This document shows, one piece after another, positions 1 to 6,593 of a stretch of DNA of 15,518 bases. Position 1 is the stretch's first letter; each line of letters starts with the position of its first letter. A program made the position numbers and the translations under genes. Where the stretch lies: the NCBI GenBank assembly GCA_017449925.1, contig JAFSYO010000024.1, positions 1-15,518 on the forward strand, written 5' to 3'. This stretch comes from Stomatobaculum sp. GTDB taxonomy: Bacteria > Bacillota_A > Clostridia > Lachnospirales > Lachnospiraceae. The notes below the pieces were generated by a model that was not told the origin of the DNA, ran no database searches, and saw only the letters and a program-made list of their open reading frames with translations.

Positions 1-1085
1 GGCTGGTCTTCATCCTGGCAGCCCAGCCAGAAGAAAGCCGAGGGGATCTCCTGGCAGTAGTAGGAGAAGTCCTCTCCGCCCAGGGCGGAGTTCTCCGGGA
101 TCACCAGGCCGTCTTCTCCCAGGACTTCCACGATGGCATCCCGCACGATGGCGAATTTTTCCGGGTCGTTCACTGTGGGGGAGTAACATTTCAGGTAGGT
201 GAACTCGCAGTTTCCTCCCATGGATTCCGAGACGCCCCGGACGATGTTCCCGATCCTGTCCGGCATGGTATTCCTGATCTCCGGATTCAGGTTCCGGCAG
301 GTCCCCTCCATCTTCACCTCATCCGCAATGACATTGTAGCGGTTTCCTCCCTTGATGGTACCGATGGTCACGACAGCGCTGTCCAGCGGACCCACGTTCC
401 GGGAGACGATGGTCTGCAGGGCGCTGATCACCTGGGCGGCGATGACGATGGCGTCGATGCCGTTCTCCGGCGCGGAGCCGTGGCTGTTCTTTCCCTTGAT
501 CGTGATAAAGAAGCGGTCGGAGGAAGCCATCATGGGGCCGTTCCTGAGTCCCACCTTTCCATAGGGAAGATTCGGCCACACATGCTGTCCGAACATAGCG
601 TCCACATGGGGATCTTCCAGGCATCCGTCGGCGATCATCGCCTTGGCGCCGCTCGCCGCCGCGTCCTCCTCAGAGGGCTGGAACACCAGCTTTACCTTTC
701 CAGGGAACTCTTCCTTCAGCTCGTTCAGCACGTATGCCGCGCCCAGAAGCATGGCGGCGTGGGCGTCATGGCCGCAGGCGTGCATCACTCCCGGATTCTC
801 GGACGCAAAGGGCACTCCCGTGCATTCTGTGATGGGAAGGGCGTCAAAATCCGCCCGGAGTCCCACGCACTTTCCCTCTCCCTTTCCTTCGATCACCGCG
901 GTGACACCGTAGCCCCCGACATTCTCTTTCGGGGATAGCCCGATCTTCCTCAGGGCATCCGCAATATATGCCGCGGTATTTTTCTCCTGGTGGCTGAGCT
1001 CCGGATGCTCATGCATATAATACCTGTGCTCCTTCACCTTTTCCCAGTACTTTTCCACCAATGCGCCGATTCGTTCCTGATCCAT
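1..1085 (-). CDS. M20D amidohydrolase (hippurate/N-acyl-amino-acid hydrolase type), C-terminus cut by window edge
   Basis: An open frame runs from the ATG at 1085 to the left edge without a stop (361 complete codons), so the gene is partial. Family features are clear: an LRADFDALP strand (Asp at about 81), HACGHDAH at 102-109 with the metal-binding Cys and His, FQPSEED at 135-141 with the catalytic/metal Glu pair, QHVWP near 166, a dimerisation-domain NSHGSAPE segment, and GGEDFSYY near the end. Members hydrolyse N-acyl or N-aroyl amino acids in the cytoplasm using two divalent metals and are about 390 residues long, so roughly 30 residues are missing here. The start is supported by AGAGGAGG 6 bases upstream. 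It is the last visible gene of the minus-strand operon, 50 bp after the AbgA-like gene. It carries HACGHD, which is unlike E. coli AbgB, so I do not call it abgB. Exact substrate unknown. Confidence 0.93.
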   Translation of the reverse strand, partial: MDQERIGALVEKYWEKVKEHRYYMHEHPELSHQEKNTAAYIADALRKIGLSPKENVGGYGVTAVIEGKGEGKCVGLRADFDALPITECTGVPFASENPGVMHACGHDAHAAMLLGAAYVLNELKEEFPGKVKLVFQPSEEDAAASGAKAMIADGCLEDPHVDAMFGQHVWPNLPYGKVGLRNGPMMASSDRFFITIKGKNSHGSAPENGIDAIVIAAQVISALQTIVSRNVGPLDSAVVTIGTIKGGNRYNVIADEVKMEGTCRNLNPEIRNTMPDRIGNIVRGVSESMGGNCEFTYLKCYSPTVNDPEKFAIVRDAIVEVLGEDGLVIPENSALGGEDFSYYCQEIPSAFFWLGCQDEDQ

Positions 1086-1135
1086 GTCAAAACCTCCTCT
1101 GTTCTGTTTTCTTTTATGCGTTTGCGTGCGGGATG

Positions 1136-2437
1136 TCAGGCGCCGATCTCCAGCGCAATGCCGGCAAAGGCCCTTGCTCCGATCCCCATCACTTTTTCGT
1201 CGATGTCAAAAAGGTCGTTGTGGTGCGGCGCCTTCAGCGGGAAGCAGAACACCATCTCTGTCACCTTTCCTCCGTGACGCTGCACCTCCCGCATCATGGT
1301 GGTCACATCTTCCCCGCCGCCGAAATAGATGTCCCGGATCACATGCTTTACGCCGTCAATTTCCGGAAGGATCTCCGCAACGCGGTCAACAAGTTCCGGA
1401 TCGCAGGTCACATCCCCCGCGGATCCCATGAACCGGATGTCGCAGGTGCAGTCGTACATTTCCGCCGCCGCCATGCACACCCGCTTCGCGTGCTCCTCCA
1501 TATAGGCGTTGATCTCTGCGTTCGCGCCTCTTGTCTCGATCACCATCTTCGCTTCGGCCGGGATCACATTCCGTCCGGTACCTGCGTGAAGGGAGCCGAT
1601 ATTGATCCGGCTGGCGCCGTCTCTGTGGCGCGGGATCGCCAGCATGTTCAGCACCGCGGTGCTGGCCGCCGCCAGGGCATTCTTGCCCTTTTCCGGCGAA
1701 GCGCCCGCGTGGGCCGGGTACCCGTGGATCACCACGTCAAATTTGGTGCTGGAAAGGAAATTGTGTCCGCTGGCTGCCACGGTCCCTGTCTCCATCCCCT
1801 CCAGAAGGCCCACATGGCCCCCCAGGAAATAGTCGCAGCAGGAGAAATGTCCCGCCGCCGTCAGACTGGCAGCGCCCCGGAGTCCTTCCTCTCCCGGCTG
1901 GAACACCAGGAGCACTTTTCCCCGCAGCTGGTCCCGGCAGGCGCACAGGAGCTTCGCCGTGCCGATGCCGATGGCCGCGTGGGAATCATGGCCGCAGGCG
2001 TGCATGCAGTTGGGATGCACGGAACGGAAGCCCTCCGCCGCCGGAATATGATCCGGCGTATCCGCTTCCTCCACGTCGTTGCAGTCGATATCCACCCGGA
2101 TCCCCACGGTGGGGCCGGGAAAAGCTCCTTCGATCACCGTGATGCAGCCTGTATAGCCGCCCTTCATGGCCTCGACAAGCTCCGGCCGGTCCGTCTCCTT
2201 CATGGCTCTCTGCCAGCAGGCCTCCATGACCTCCGGGTCCGGCAGTCCGAACATCTTTTCCTTCACATGGATGGAAGGCCCGTACTGTACCGTAAGGCCC
2301 AGTTTCTCCAGTTCGTCGATGATCCGCGCCGTGGTGCGGAATTCTGTCCAGCCGGACTCCGGGTATTTGTGGAGGTCCCTGCGGATCTCCTGCATCTCCC
2401 GCTCCAGCTTCTCCATGTCCACATTCTGAAATAACAT
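1136..2437 (-). CDS. abgA: AbgA-like M20D amidohydrolase (p-aminobenzoyl-glutamate hydrolase subunit A type)
   Basis: This 433-residue protein resembles E. coli AbgA along its length (AbgA is about 436 residues). Shared traits are the N-terminal RRDLHKYPESGWTEFRT segment, the long insert with MFGLPDP before GGYTG, the PGPTVGIRVDIDCND strand, MHACGHDSHAAIGIG (metal Cys148, His150), FQPGEEG (Glu183/184), GGHVG (His208) and a C-terminal APHHNDLFDIDE metal motif. AbgA works with AbgB to split p-aminobenzoyl-glutamate, a folate breakdown product. Here no AbgB is visible, so it may act alone, pair with the neighbouring M20D protein, or cleave another acyl-amino acid. I chose the ATG at 2437 because AGGGGGAG sits 4-5 bases upstream; an in-frame ATG at 2467 has no good ribosome site. 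It follows the peptidase T-like gene in the same operon and lies near a divergent AbgT transporter, which supports the assignment. Confidence 0.88.
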   Translation of the reverse strand: MLFQNVDMEKLEREMQEIRRDLHKYPESGWTEFRTTARIIDELEKLGLTVQYGPSIHVKEKMFGLPDPEVMEACWQRAMKETDRPELVEAMKGGYTGCITVIEGAFPGPTVGIRVDIDCNDVEEADTPDHIPAAEGFRSVHPNCMHACGHDSHAAIGIGTAKLLCACRDQLRGKVLLVFQPGEEGLRGAASLTAAGHFSCCDYFLGGHVGLLEGMETGTVAASGHNFLSSTKFDVVIHGYPAHAGASPEKGKNALAAASTAVLNMLAIPRHRDGASRINIGSLHAGTGRNVIPAEAKMVIETRGANAEINAYMEEHAKRVCMAAAEMYDCTCDIRFMGSAGDVTCDPELVDRVAEILPEIDGVKHVIRDIYFGGGEDVTTMMREVQRHGGKVTEMVFCFPLKAPHHNDLFDIDEKVMGIGARAFAGIALEIGA

Positions 2438-2471
2438 CTGTCTCCCCCTGCCTGTCATTCCTTTCATGGAT

Positions 2472-2503
2472 GAGCCCGGGACCCGCAGGCGGGTCCTTGG
2501 CTC
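2472..2503 (-). other. Intercistronic hairpin without U-tract
   Basis: An interrupted inverted repeat pairs GAGCC (2472-2476) with GGCTC (2499-2503) and, inside it, GGACCCG (2479-2485) with CGGGTCC (2490-2496) around a 4-base loop. It overlaps the stop codon of the upstream peptidase gene and is followed on the minus strand by ATCCATGAAAGG, with no run of T. It is therefore more likely an mRNA-stabilising or differential-expression hairpin than an intrinsic terminator. That role is inferred. Confidence 0.6.
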
Positions 2504-3608
2504 AGTGTGTCAGAAGTTCCTGCACCAGCACTGCAGTGCGGCACAGGTTCTCAACAGTGATCGTCTCCTCAGTGGTGTGCACCTTCGTCATGCCTGTGCC
2601 CAGGACCACTGACTCGATTCCCTTCTGGTTATAGATATTTGCGTCGCTTCCGCCGCCGCCCAGGGTGACCATCGGCTCGATGCCCATCCTGGCCAGGGCC
2701 TCCAGCACCGTTTTCACTGTTTCGCCCTCGGGATCCACCCGGTAGGAAATATAGTTGGTGTAAGGGTCGAACTGAAGCTCCGCCCCGGCTTCTTTGCAGG
2801 CATCCCGGAGACACTGTTCCATGTGGGCCACCTGGGCGTTCAGCTTGTCCAGGTTCCGGCTGCGCACCTCCGCGAACAGATGGCAGCGGTCCGGTACGAT
2901 ATTCGTGGCGAACTCAGAGTGGATCTCGCCGATATTGCAGGTGGTCTCCTCATCGATCCGCAGGAGATTCATTTTCGCGATGGCCTTGGCCATGACCTGG
3001 ATGGCGCTGATGCCGGTCTCCGGCGCAAGTCCCGCATGGGCCCGTTTGCCGATGACATCCGCGCTGACCTTGCTCTGGCCCGGCGCCCCAACGATCACCT
3101 TTCCCACATCCCCGCTGGAATCGAATATGTAGCCCCGGCGGCTCTTCAGCAGGCTCACGTCAAAGGCTTTCGCGCCCCGCATGCCGCCTTCCTCCCCGAT
3201 GGAGAAGAGGATCTCCGCCGGCCGGTGGGGCATGCCGTCCTCCAGGACGGACTGCACAGCCTCCAGGATCCCGCAGATGCCGGATTTATCATCTCCGCCG
3301 AGGATCGTGTCTTCCCCGCTCATGATCACGCCGTCTTTGATATAGGGGACGATGCCGTTGCCGGGCTTCACTGTATCCATATGGGCACTGAGGAGATACG
3401 GCTCCCCCTCCATGGTCCCGGGAAGATACGCCAGCACATTGAACCCGTTGGATCCGTAGGATGCGCCCGCGTTGTCCGTCACGACCTGGAGTCCCAGATC
3501 CCGGCACGCCCGGACCAGCCGCTCTCCCATAGCCTTCTCATTTCCTGATTCGCTGCCGATTCCGACGAATTCAAAAAACTGCTTTAACAGCCTGTCCTTC
3601 TGTATCAT
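2502..3608 (-). CDS. Peptidase T-like M20 metallopeptidase
   Basis: This 368-residue cytoplasmic dinuclear zinc peptidase has the M20A/B layout. LLSAHMDTVKPG (His76, Asp78) gives the first metal ligand and its clamp, GGDDKSG (104-110) the bridging Asp, SIGEEGG (137-142) the catalytic and metal Glu residues, YIFDSSG (about 160) the next ligand, and KVHTTEE near the C-terminus the last His. A lid/dimerisation domain with KRAHAGLAPETG lies between. The length fits the peptidase T-like subfamily (B. subtilis YqjE type, about 370 residues) better than true PepT tripeptidase (about 410), so a tri- or dipeptidase role is likely but the substrate is not fixed. GGAGG lies 6 bases before the ATG. The ATG overlaps the TGA of the upstream NERD-like gene by four bases (ATGA), which indicates translational coupling. 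Confidence 0.92.
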   Translation of the reverse strand: MIQKDRLLKQFFEFVGIGSESGNEKAMGERLVRACRDLGLQVVTDNAGASYGSNGFNVLAYLPGTMEGEPYLLSAHMDTVKPGNGIVPYIKDGVIMSGEDTILGGDDKSGICGILEAVQSVLEDGMPHRPAEILFSIGEEGGMRGAKAFDVSLLKSRRGYIFDSSGDVGKVIVGAPGQSKVSADVIGKRAHAGLAPETGISAIQVMAKAIAKMNLLRIDEETTCNIGEIHSEFATNIVPDRCHLFAEVRSRNLDKLNAQVAHMEQCLRDACKEAGAELQFDPYTNYISYRVDPEGETVKTVLEALARMGIEPMVTLGGGGSDANIYNQKGIESVVLGTGMTKVHTTEETITVENLCRTAVLVQELLTH

Positions 3609-4240
3609 ACCGGTCCTCCTATTTTAACACATTTTTCCAGAGCCGCGCAGACCGCTTTGCTGTCGATCCTTCCTGCGATCTTTTTCGGCTGTTTTTTCAG
3701 GTAATCGGAAAGTCTTGTAAAACCGACGGCATAGTTGATGCCCTCCAGGTAGAACTTGGTACTTCCCCAGTTGTCCGAGAATACGATCAGCGGCTCCACC
3801 GGAATATTTTTCAGTCCCTCCTGGGTGAACACCTTGTTCAATGCGTTCTTCAGGTTCCGGAGTCCCGGGACCGGATTCTGTTCTTTCCTCGTCTCCCGGT
3901 TGTCGGAAAACTGCCACTGGGGCACATTGGCGCCGCCTCTGACCTTCAGCCCGAAGGGAAACACCTTCACTGTGTAGACCCGGTCAGAGCTTACGCAGAG
4001 GATGTCAAAGGGAAGCTCCCCTTCCTCCGTCTTAAGACTTCCCTCCCGGAAGCACAGGGTCTCCGGTCCGAGTACCTTCTTCATCTTTTTTTCTACTCTC
4101 GGCACCTGGCCATGCAGATTACGGTTCCGGTTCAGCCCGCCCACGGCCACGCGGTACACCGCATAGCCCGCCGCCAGGATCAGAAAAAAGAAAAGATAGT
4201 CCCAGACCGTATGAAGTTTCCAAAGCTGCCAATCGCCCAT
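3605..4240 (-). CDS. Membrane-anchored NERD-like domain protein, catalytic motif apparently lost
   Basis: This protein of about 211 residues starts with one strong transmembrane segment (residues 12-33) followed by basic residues and a cytoplasmic domain. The pattern FDILCVSSDRVYTVKVFPFG, then a conserved Trp (WQF), then NPVPGLRNLKNAL and LIVFSDNWGSTKF matches the NERD fold (nuclease-related domain, PD-(D/E)xK-like). In typical NERD proteins the strand reads IxVIExK. Aligned by eye, this copy has Lys and Phe where the catalytic Glu and Lys belong (about residues 92 and 94), so nuclease activity is doubtful. The second ATG (4240) is preferred because GGGAGG lies 7 bases before it and only 1 base before the ATG at 4246. 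It is the first gene of the peptidase operon. Its role there is unknown; the NERD call is by pattern only. Confidence 0.7.
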   Translation of the reverse strand: MGDWQLWKLHTVWDYLFFFLILAAGYAVYRVAVGGLNRNRNLHGQVPRVEKKMKKVLGPETLCFREGSLKTEEGELPFDILCVSSDRVYTVKVFPFGLKVRGGANVPQWQFSDNRETRKEQNPVPGLRNLKNALNKVFTQEGLKNIPVEPLIVFSDNWGSTKFYLEGINYAVGFTRLSDYLKKQPKKIAGRIDSKAVCAALEKCVKIGGPV

Positions 4241-4263
4241 ATTCATACCTCCCGTCAGCTGCT

Positions 4264-4299
4264 GGATACCAGTATAGCAGAAAAACCGGGGCTCTTCAT
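4264..4299 (-). promoter_or_regulatory. Promoter of the NERD-peptidase operon (extended -10)
   Basis: On the minus strand TGCTATACT (4279-4271) is an extended -10 matching TGnTATAAT in all but one base. The -35 at the proper distance (ATGAAG, 4299-4294) is poor, as is common with extended -10 sites. Predicted transcription would begin near 4264, about 24 bases before the chosen ATG, with the ribosome site in between. Confidence 0.55.
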
Positions 4300-4307
4300 C
4301 CCCCGGT
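4281..4307 (-). terminator. Terminator-like hairpin in the divergent promoter region
   Basis: ACCGGGG (4285-4291) pairs with CCCCGGT (4301-4307) around a 9-base loop. Read on the minus strand the stem is directly followed by TTTTT (4285-4281), as in an intrinsic terminator. No minus-strand gene lies immediately to the right, so it could end antisense transcription from the abgT side or attenuate a longer leader. It overlaps the -35 and spacer of the predicted minus-strand promoter. Confidence 0.5.
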
Positions 4308-4401
4308 CCGGAGCAGGTATTTAATATAGTACTGTTTTTTAACTGTTTTTAGACTTTTTTTACAAATATTGTCAGTTATGCCTATAAAAAGGGCGACATA
4401 A

Positions 4402-4430
4402 TTGATTCTCTTCAAATATAGTGATAAAAT
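4402..4430 (+). promoter_or_regulatory. abgT promoter (sigma-70 type)
   Basis: TTGATT (4402-4407) and TAAAAT (4425-4430) are separated by exactly 17 bases. The -10 carries the TGn extension (TGA at 4422-4424). The region just upstream (about 4328-4390) is rich in A/T runs and could act as an UP element. Transcription would start near 4437, leaving a leader of about 60 bases before the abgT ATG. Confidence 0.7.
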
Positions 4431-4498
4431 TGATTCCGAAGATAAACGTACCAAGCTGAGGCGAAGTACAAAGTTTTTATGAAAGAGGAGGTAAATCT

Positions 4499-6055
4499 AT
4501 GGCTGCTCAAAGTAAAAAGAAAGGATGGTTCGACGTCTTCCTGGACGGACTGGAGAAGGCCTGTAACAAGCTTCCCGTCCCCGCGATCATGTTCTTCTAT
4601 CTTTTCATCATCATCGCTGTTATCAGCTGCATCCTGGCGAATATGGGCATCTCCGCGGTGAACCCCGCGACCAATGAGGTCGTCGCGGTCCAGAATCCCA
4701 TTTCTTCCGAGGGTCTTCTCTGGTTCCTTGACAACATGGTCAAGAACTTCACGGGATTCGCCCCCCTGGGCCTCGTGCTGACCATGACCATCGCCATCGG
4801 CATGTGCGAGGAATCCGGCCTCATCGTTGCCCTGCTGAACGATAAGCTCCGCAACATCCCGCCGGCAATTCTTCCCTTCGTTATCGCCTTCGTCGGCGTC
4901 TGCGGCAACCTGGCTTCCGATACTGCAATGGTCGTCATTCCGCCCATCGCCGCCATCCTTTACATCGGCGCCGGCAAGCACCCGGTCGTCGGTATGATCA
5001 ACGGTTATGCCGGTGCCCAGGCAGGTTTCTCCGCGAACCTGATGATCGCCGGAACCGACTCCCTCCTGCAGGGCATCACCAACACCGTCCTTGACGGCTT
5101 CCTGGGTGAGGGCAAGTTCCACGTCGATGTTACCTGTAACTGGTTCTTCATGATCTGCTCCACCTTCCTCTGCGCCGCAGTCATCGGCCTGGTCTGCAAC
5201 CTGGTCGTCGACCAGCGTTTCGGCGAGTACCATCCGGGAGAGGATGTGGAAGTTCCGCAGCTGGAAGAAGTCAAGCCCGAAGAAAAGAAAGCTCTCGGCG
5301 CCGCAGGCATCGCAGCGCTGATCTATCTGGCCATCGTACTTGTCGGCTACTTTGTCGGACCGCTGGCCTTGATCAAAGATGACGGCTCCCGCGCCTTCGT
5401 GGGTTCTCCGCTTCTGAAAGGCCTGATCCCGATCCTGTTCTTCTTCTTCTCGATCCCCGGCATTGTGTACGGCTTTACGCTTGGAAAGTTCAAGACCTCC
5501 AAGGACGTCAACAACGCCATGGTCCATCAGATGAAGAACATGGGCTCCTACGTCGTGTTCTGCTTCGTCTGCGGACAGTTCAACTCCCTGTTCAACTGGA
5601 CCAAGCTCGGCACCGTCATCGCCATCGGCGGCGCTGACGCTCTTGCAAAAGCAGGCTTCACCGGATTCGGCATGCTGGTCGCCATTATCCTTCTGACCGG
5701 TTTCATCAACCTCCTGGTGCCCTCCGGCTCCGCGAAGTGGGCGATCCTGGCTCCGGTCTTCGTCCCCATGCTGATGCTCCTGGGATATCACCCCGGCTTC
5801 ATCCAGCTGATCTATCGTCTGGGCGACTCCCCGACCAACGCCTTCACACCGCTCTCTCCGTACATCTGGGTCACCCTGAGCGTTGCCCAGGCCAAGTATG
5901 ATAAGGACCTCGAGATCGGTACCTTCGCAGCAGGTCTGTTCCCCATCGGTATCGTCCTGCAGATTGCCTGGATCATCTTCCTCGGCATCTACATGCTCAC
6001 CGGACTTCCGATCGGCCCCGGCGTCACCCCTGCTCTTCCGGCAGGCATCCTGTAA
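4499..6055 (+). CDS. abgT: AbgT-family transporter (p-aminobenzoyl-glutamate type)
   Basis: This 518-residue inner-membrane protein is close to the usual AbgT length (about 510) and has a short hydrophilic N-terminus, many hydrophobic helices, and the family core LVPSGSAKWAILAPVFVPM (about 407-424). From memory of the MtrF and YdaH structures, the residues important for function map here at a constant offset: Asp187, Ser411, Trp414, Pro432, Arg440 and Asp443 are all present. E. coli AbgT imports p-aminobenzoyl-glutamate, while MtrF and YdaH have been reported to export sulfonamides. The divergent AbgA-like and M20 peptidase genes favour uptake of an acyl- or aminobenzoyl-amino acid. GAGGAGG lies 6-8 bases before the ATG. 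Codons are strongly C-ending (GTC, ATC, TTC, CTG), which suggests high expression. A strong terminator follows. Confidence 0.95.
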   Translation: MAAQSKKKGWFDVFLDGLEKACNKLPVPAIMFFYLFIIIAVISCILANMGISAVNPATNEVVAVQNPISSEGLLWFLDNMVKNFTGFAPLGLVLTMTIAIGMCEESGLIVALLNDKLRNIPPAILPFVIAFVGVCGNLASDTAMVVIPPIAAILYIGAGKHPVVGMINGYAGAQAGFSANLMIAGTDSLLQGITNTVLDGFLGEGKFHVDVTCNWFFMICSTFLCAAVIGLVCNLVVDQRFGEYHPGEDVEVPQLEEVKPEEKKALGAAGIAALIYLAIVLVGYFVGPLALIKDDGSRAFVGSPLLKGLIPILFFFFSIPGIVYGFTLGKFKTSKDVNNAMVHQMKNMGSYVVFCFVCGQFNSLFNWTKLGTVIAIGGADALAKAGFTGFGMLVAIILLTGFINLLVPSGSAKWAILAPVFVPMLMLLGYHPGFIQLIYRLGDSPTNAFTPLSPYIWVTLSVAQAKYDKDLEIGTFAAGLFPIGIVLQIAWIIFLGIYMLTGLPIGPGVTPALPAGIL

Positions 6056-6065
6056 TATCGCATCT

Positions 6066-6097
6066 TCAGGGCGGGACTTGGTCCCGCCCTTCTTTAA
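6066..6097 (+). terminator. Intrinsic terminator of abgT
   Basis: GGGCGGGAC (6069-6077) and GTCCCGCCC (6081-6089) form a perfect 9-bp stem with a 3-base loop, followed by TTCTTT. It lies 13 bases after the abgT stop. Confidence 0.9.
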
Positions 6098-6111
6098 CAG
6101 TAAAATTGTAA

Positions 6112-6154
6112 TCTACACTGGAAACCAGCAGACAATATTCTGAAACATTCAGAA
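6112..6154 (+). promoter_or_regulatory. Possible promoter with overlapping palindromic operator
   Basis: TCTACA (6112-6117) and TATTCT (6136-6141), 18 bases apart, form a weak candidate promoter for the small downstream gene. A perfect 7-3-7 palindrome, TTCTGAA-aca-TTCAGAA (6138-6154), overlaps the -10 and start site, where a repressor would bind. The palindrome is certain; the promoter and operator roles are inferred. Confidence 0.4.
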
Positions 6155-6166
6155 AGGACATAGAAA

Positions 6167-6496
6167 ATGAAAGAACTGATCAAAGAAATGATCGCTGCTC
6201 CCTCCTGCTGTGCTGAACTGAAGGAAAAGGCGGAAGCCTGGCTCGCCGCGGAAGGCGAAGAGAAAAAAGCAGCTGCGGAAGCCCTGATCGCTGAACTTGA
6301 AGAAGACGTCACCCCCATCGACGACGTGATCGGCTTCTTCAGCTCCGACGCCGCCGCCGGCATTTTCGGGCCGGAAGGCGCCGCCAAAATGCTGTCCCAC
6401 ATGAAGGAAGTCAAGGCTGCCGGCGGCGCCTGGTGCGACTGCGGCGCCTGCAGCGCCGGCAAGAAGATCCTGGACCGCAGGGAAGAACTGTTCTGA
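6167..6496 (+). CDS. Small Cys-containing acidic protein (often annotated 'Hsp90-like' in clostridia)
   Basis: This 109-residue protein is largely helical, rich in Ala, Glu and Lys, and has two cysteine clusters: SCC at residues 13-15 and CDCGAC in the GAWCDCGACSAGKK segment (about 87-100). The four or five cysteines could bind a metal or an Fe-S/zinc site. I recall similar short proteins in clostridial genomes that carry an inherited 'molecular chaperone Hsp90' label. Nothing here resembles a real Hsp90 (no ATPase domain, far too short), so that name should not be trusted. AAAGGA lies about 10 bases before the ATG. The gene sits between the abgT terminator and its own strong terminator, so it is probably monocistronic. 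Function unknown. Confidence 0.85.
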   Translation: MKELIKEMIAAPSCCAELKEKAEAWLAAEGEEKKAAAEALIAELEEDVTPIDDVIGFFSSDAAAGIFGPEGAAKMLSHMKEVKAAGGAWCDCGACSAGKKILDRREELF

Positions 6497-6532
6497 GACC
6501 AGCGCCCACGCCCCCATACATATCAACACAGA

Positions 6533-6566
6533 AGGCCGGACCCATCAAGGGTCCGGCCTGTTTTTG
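6533..6566 (+). terminator. Intrinsic terminator after the small Cys protein
   Basis: AGGCCGGACCC (6533-6543) and GGGTCCGGCCT (6549-6559) form a perfect 11-bp stem with a 5-base loop, followed by GTTTTTG. It also lies 28 bases beyond the stop of the convergent symporter gene, but the T-tract on that side is poor. Confidence 0.92.
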
Positions 6567-6593
6567 TAATAAGAATTATATTCCGTTGTTTTC

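Noticed and set aside
1061..2434. 457-codon plus-strand ORF
   Set aside because: It is a shadow of the abgA-like gene: His/Arg/Pro-rich, with no domain pattern, on the strand opposite clear M20 motifs.
4412..5791. 459-codon minus-strand ORF opposite abgT
   Set aside because: Extremely rich in Asp, Glu, Gly and His with no motif; long antisense ORFs arise from the C-ending codon bias of abgT.
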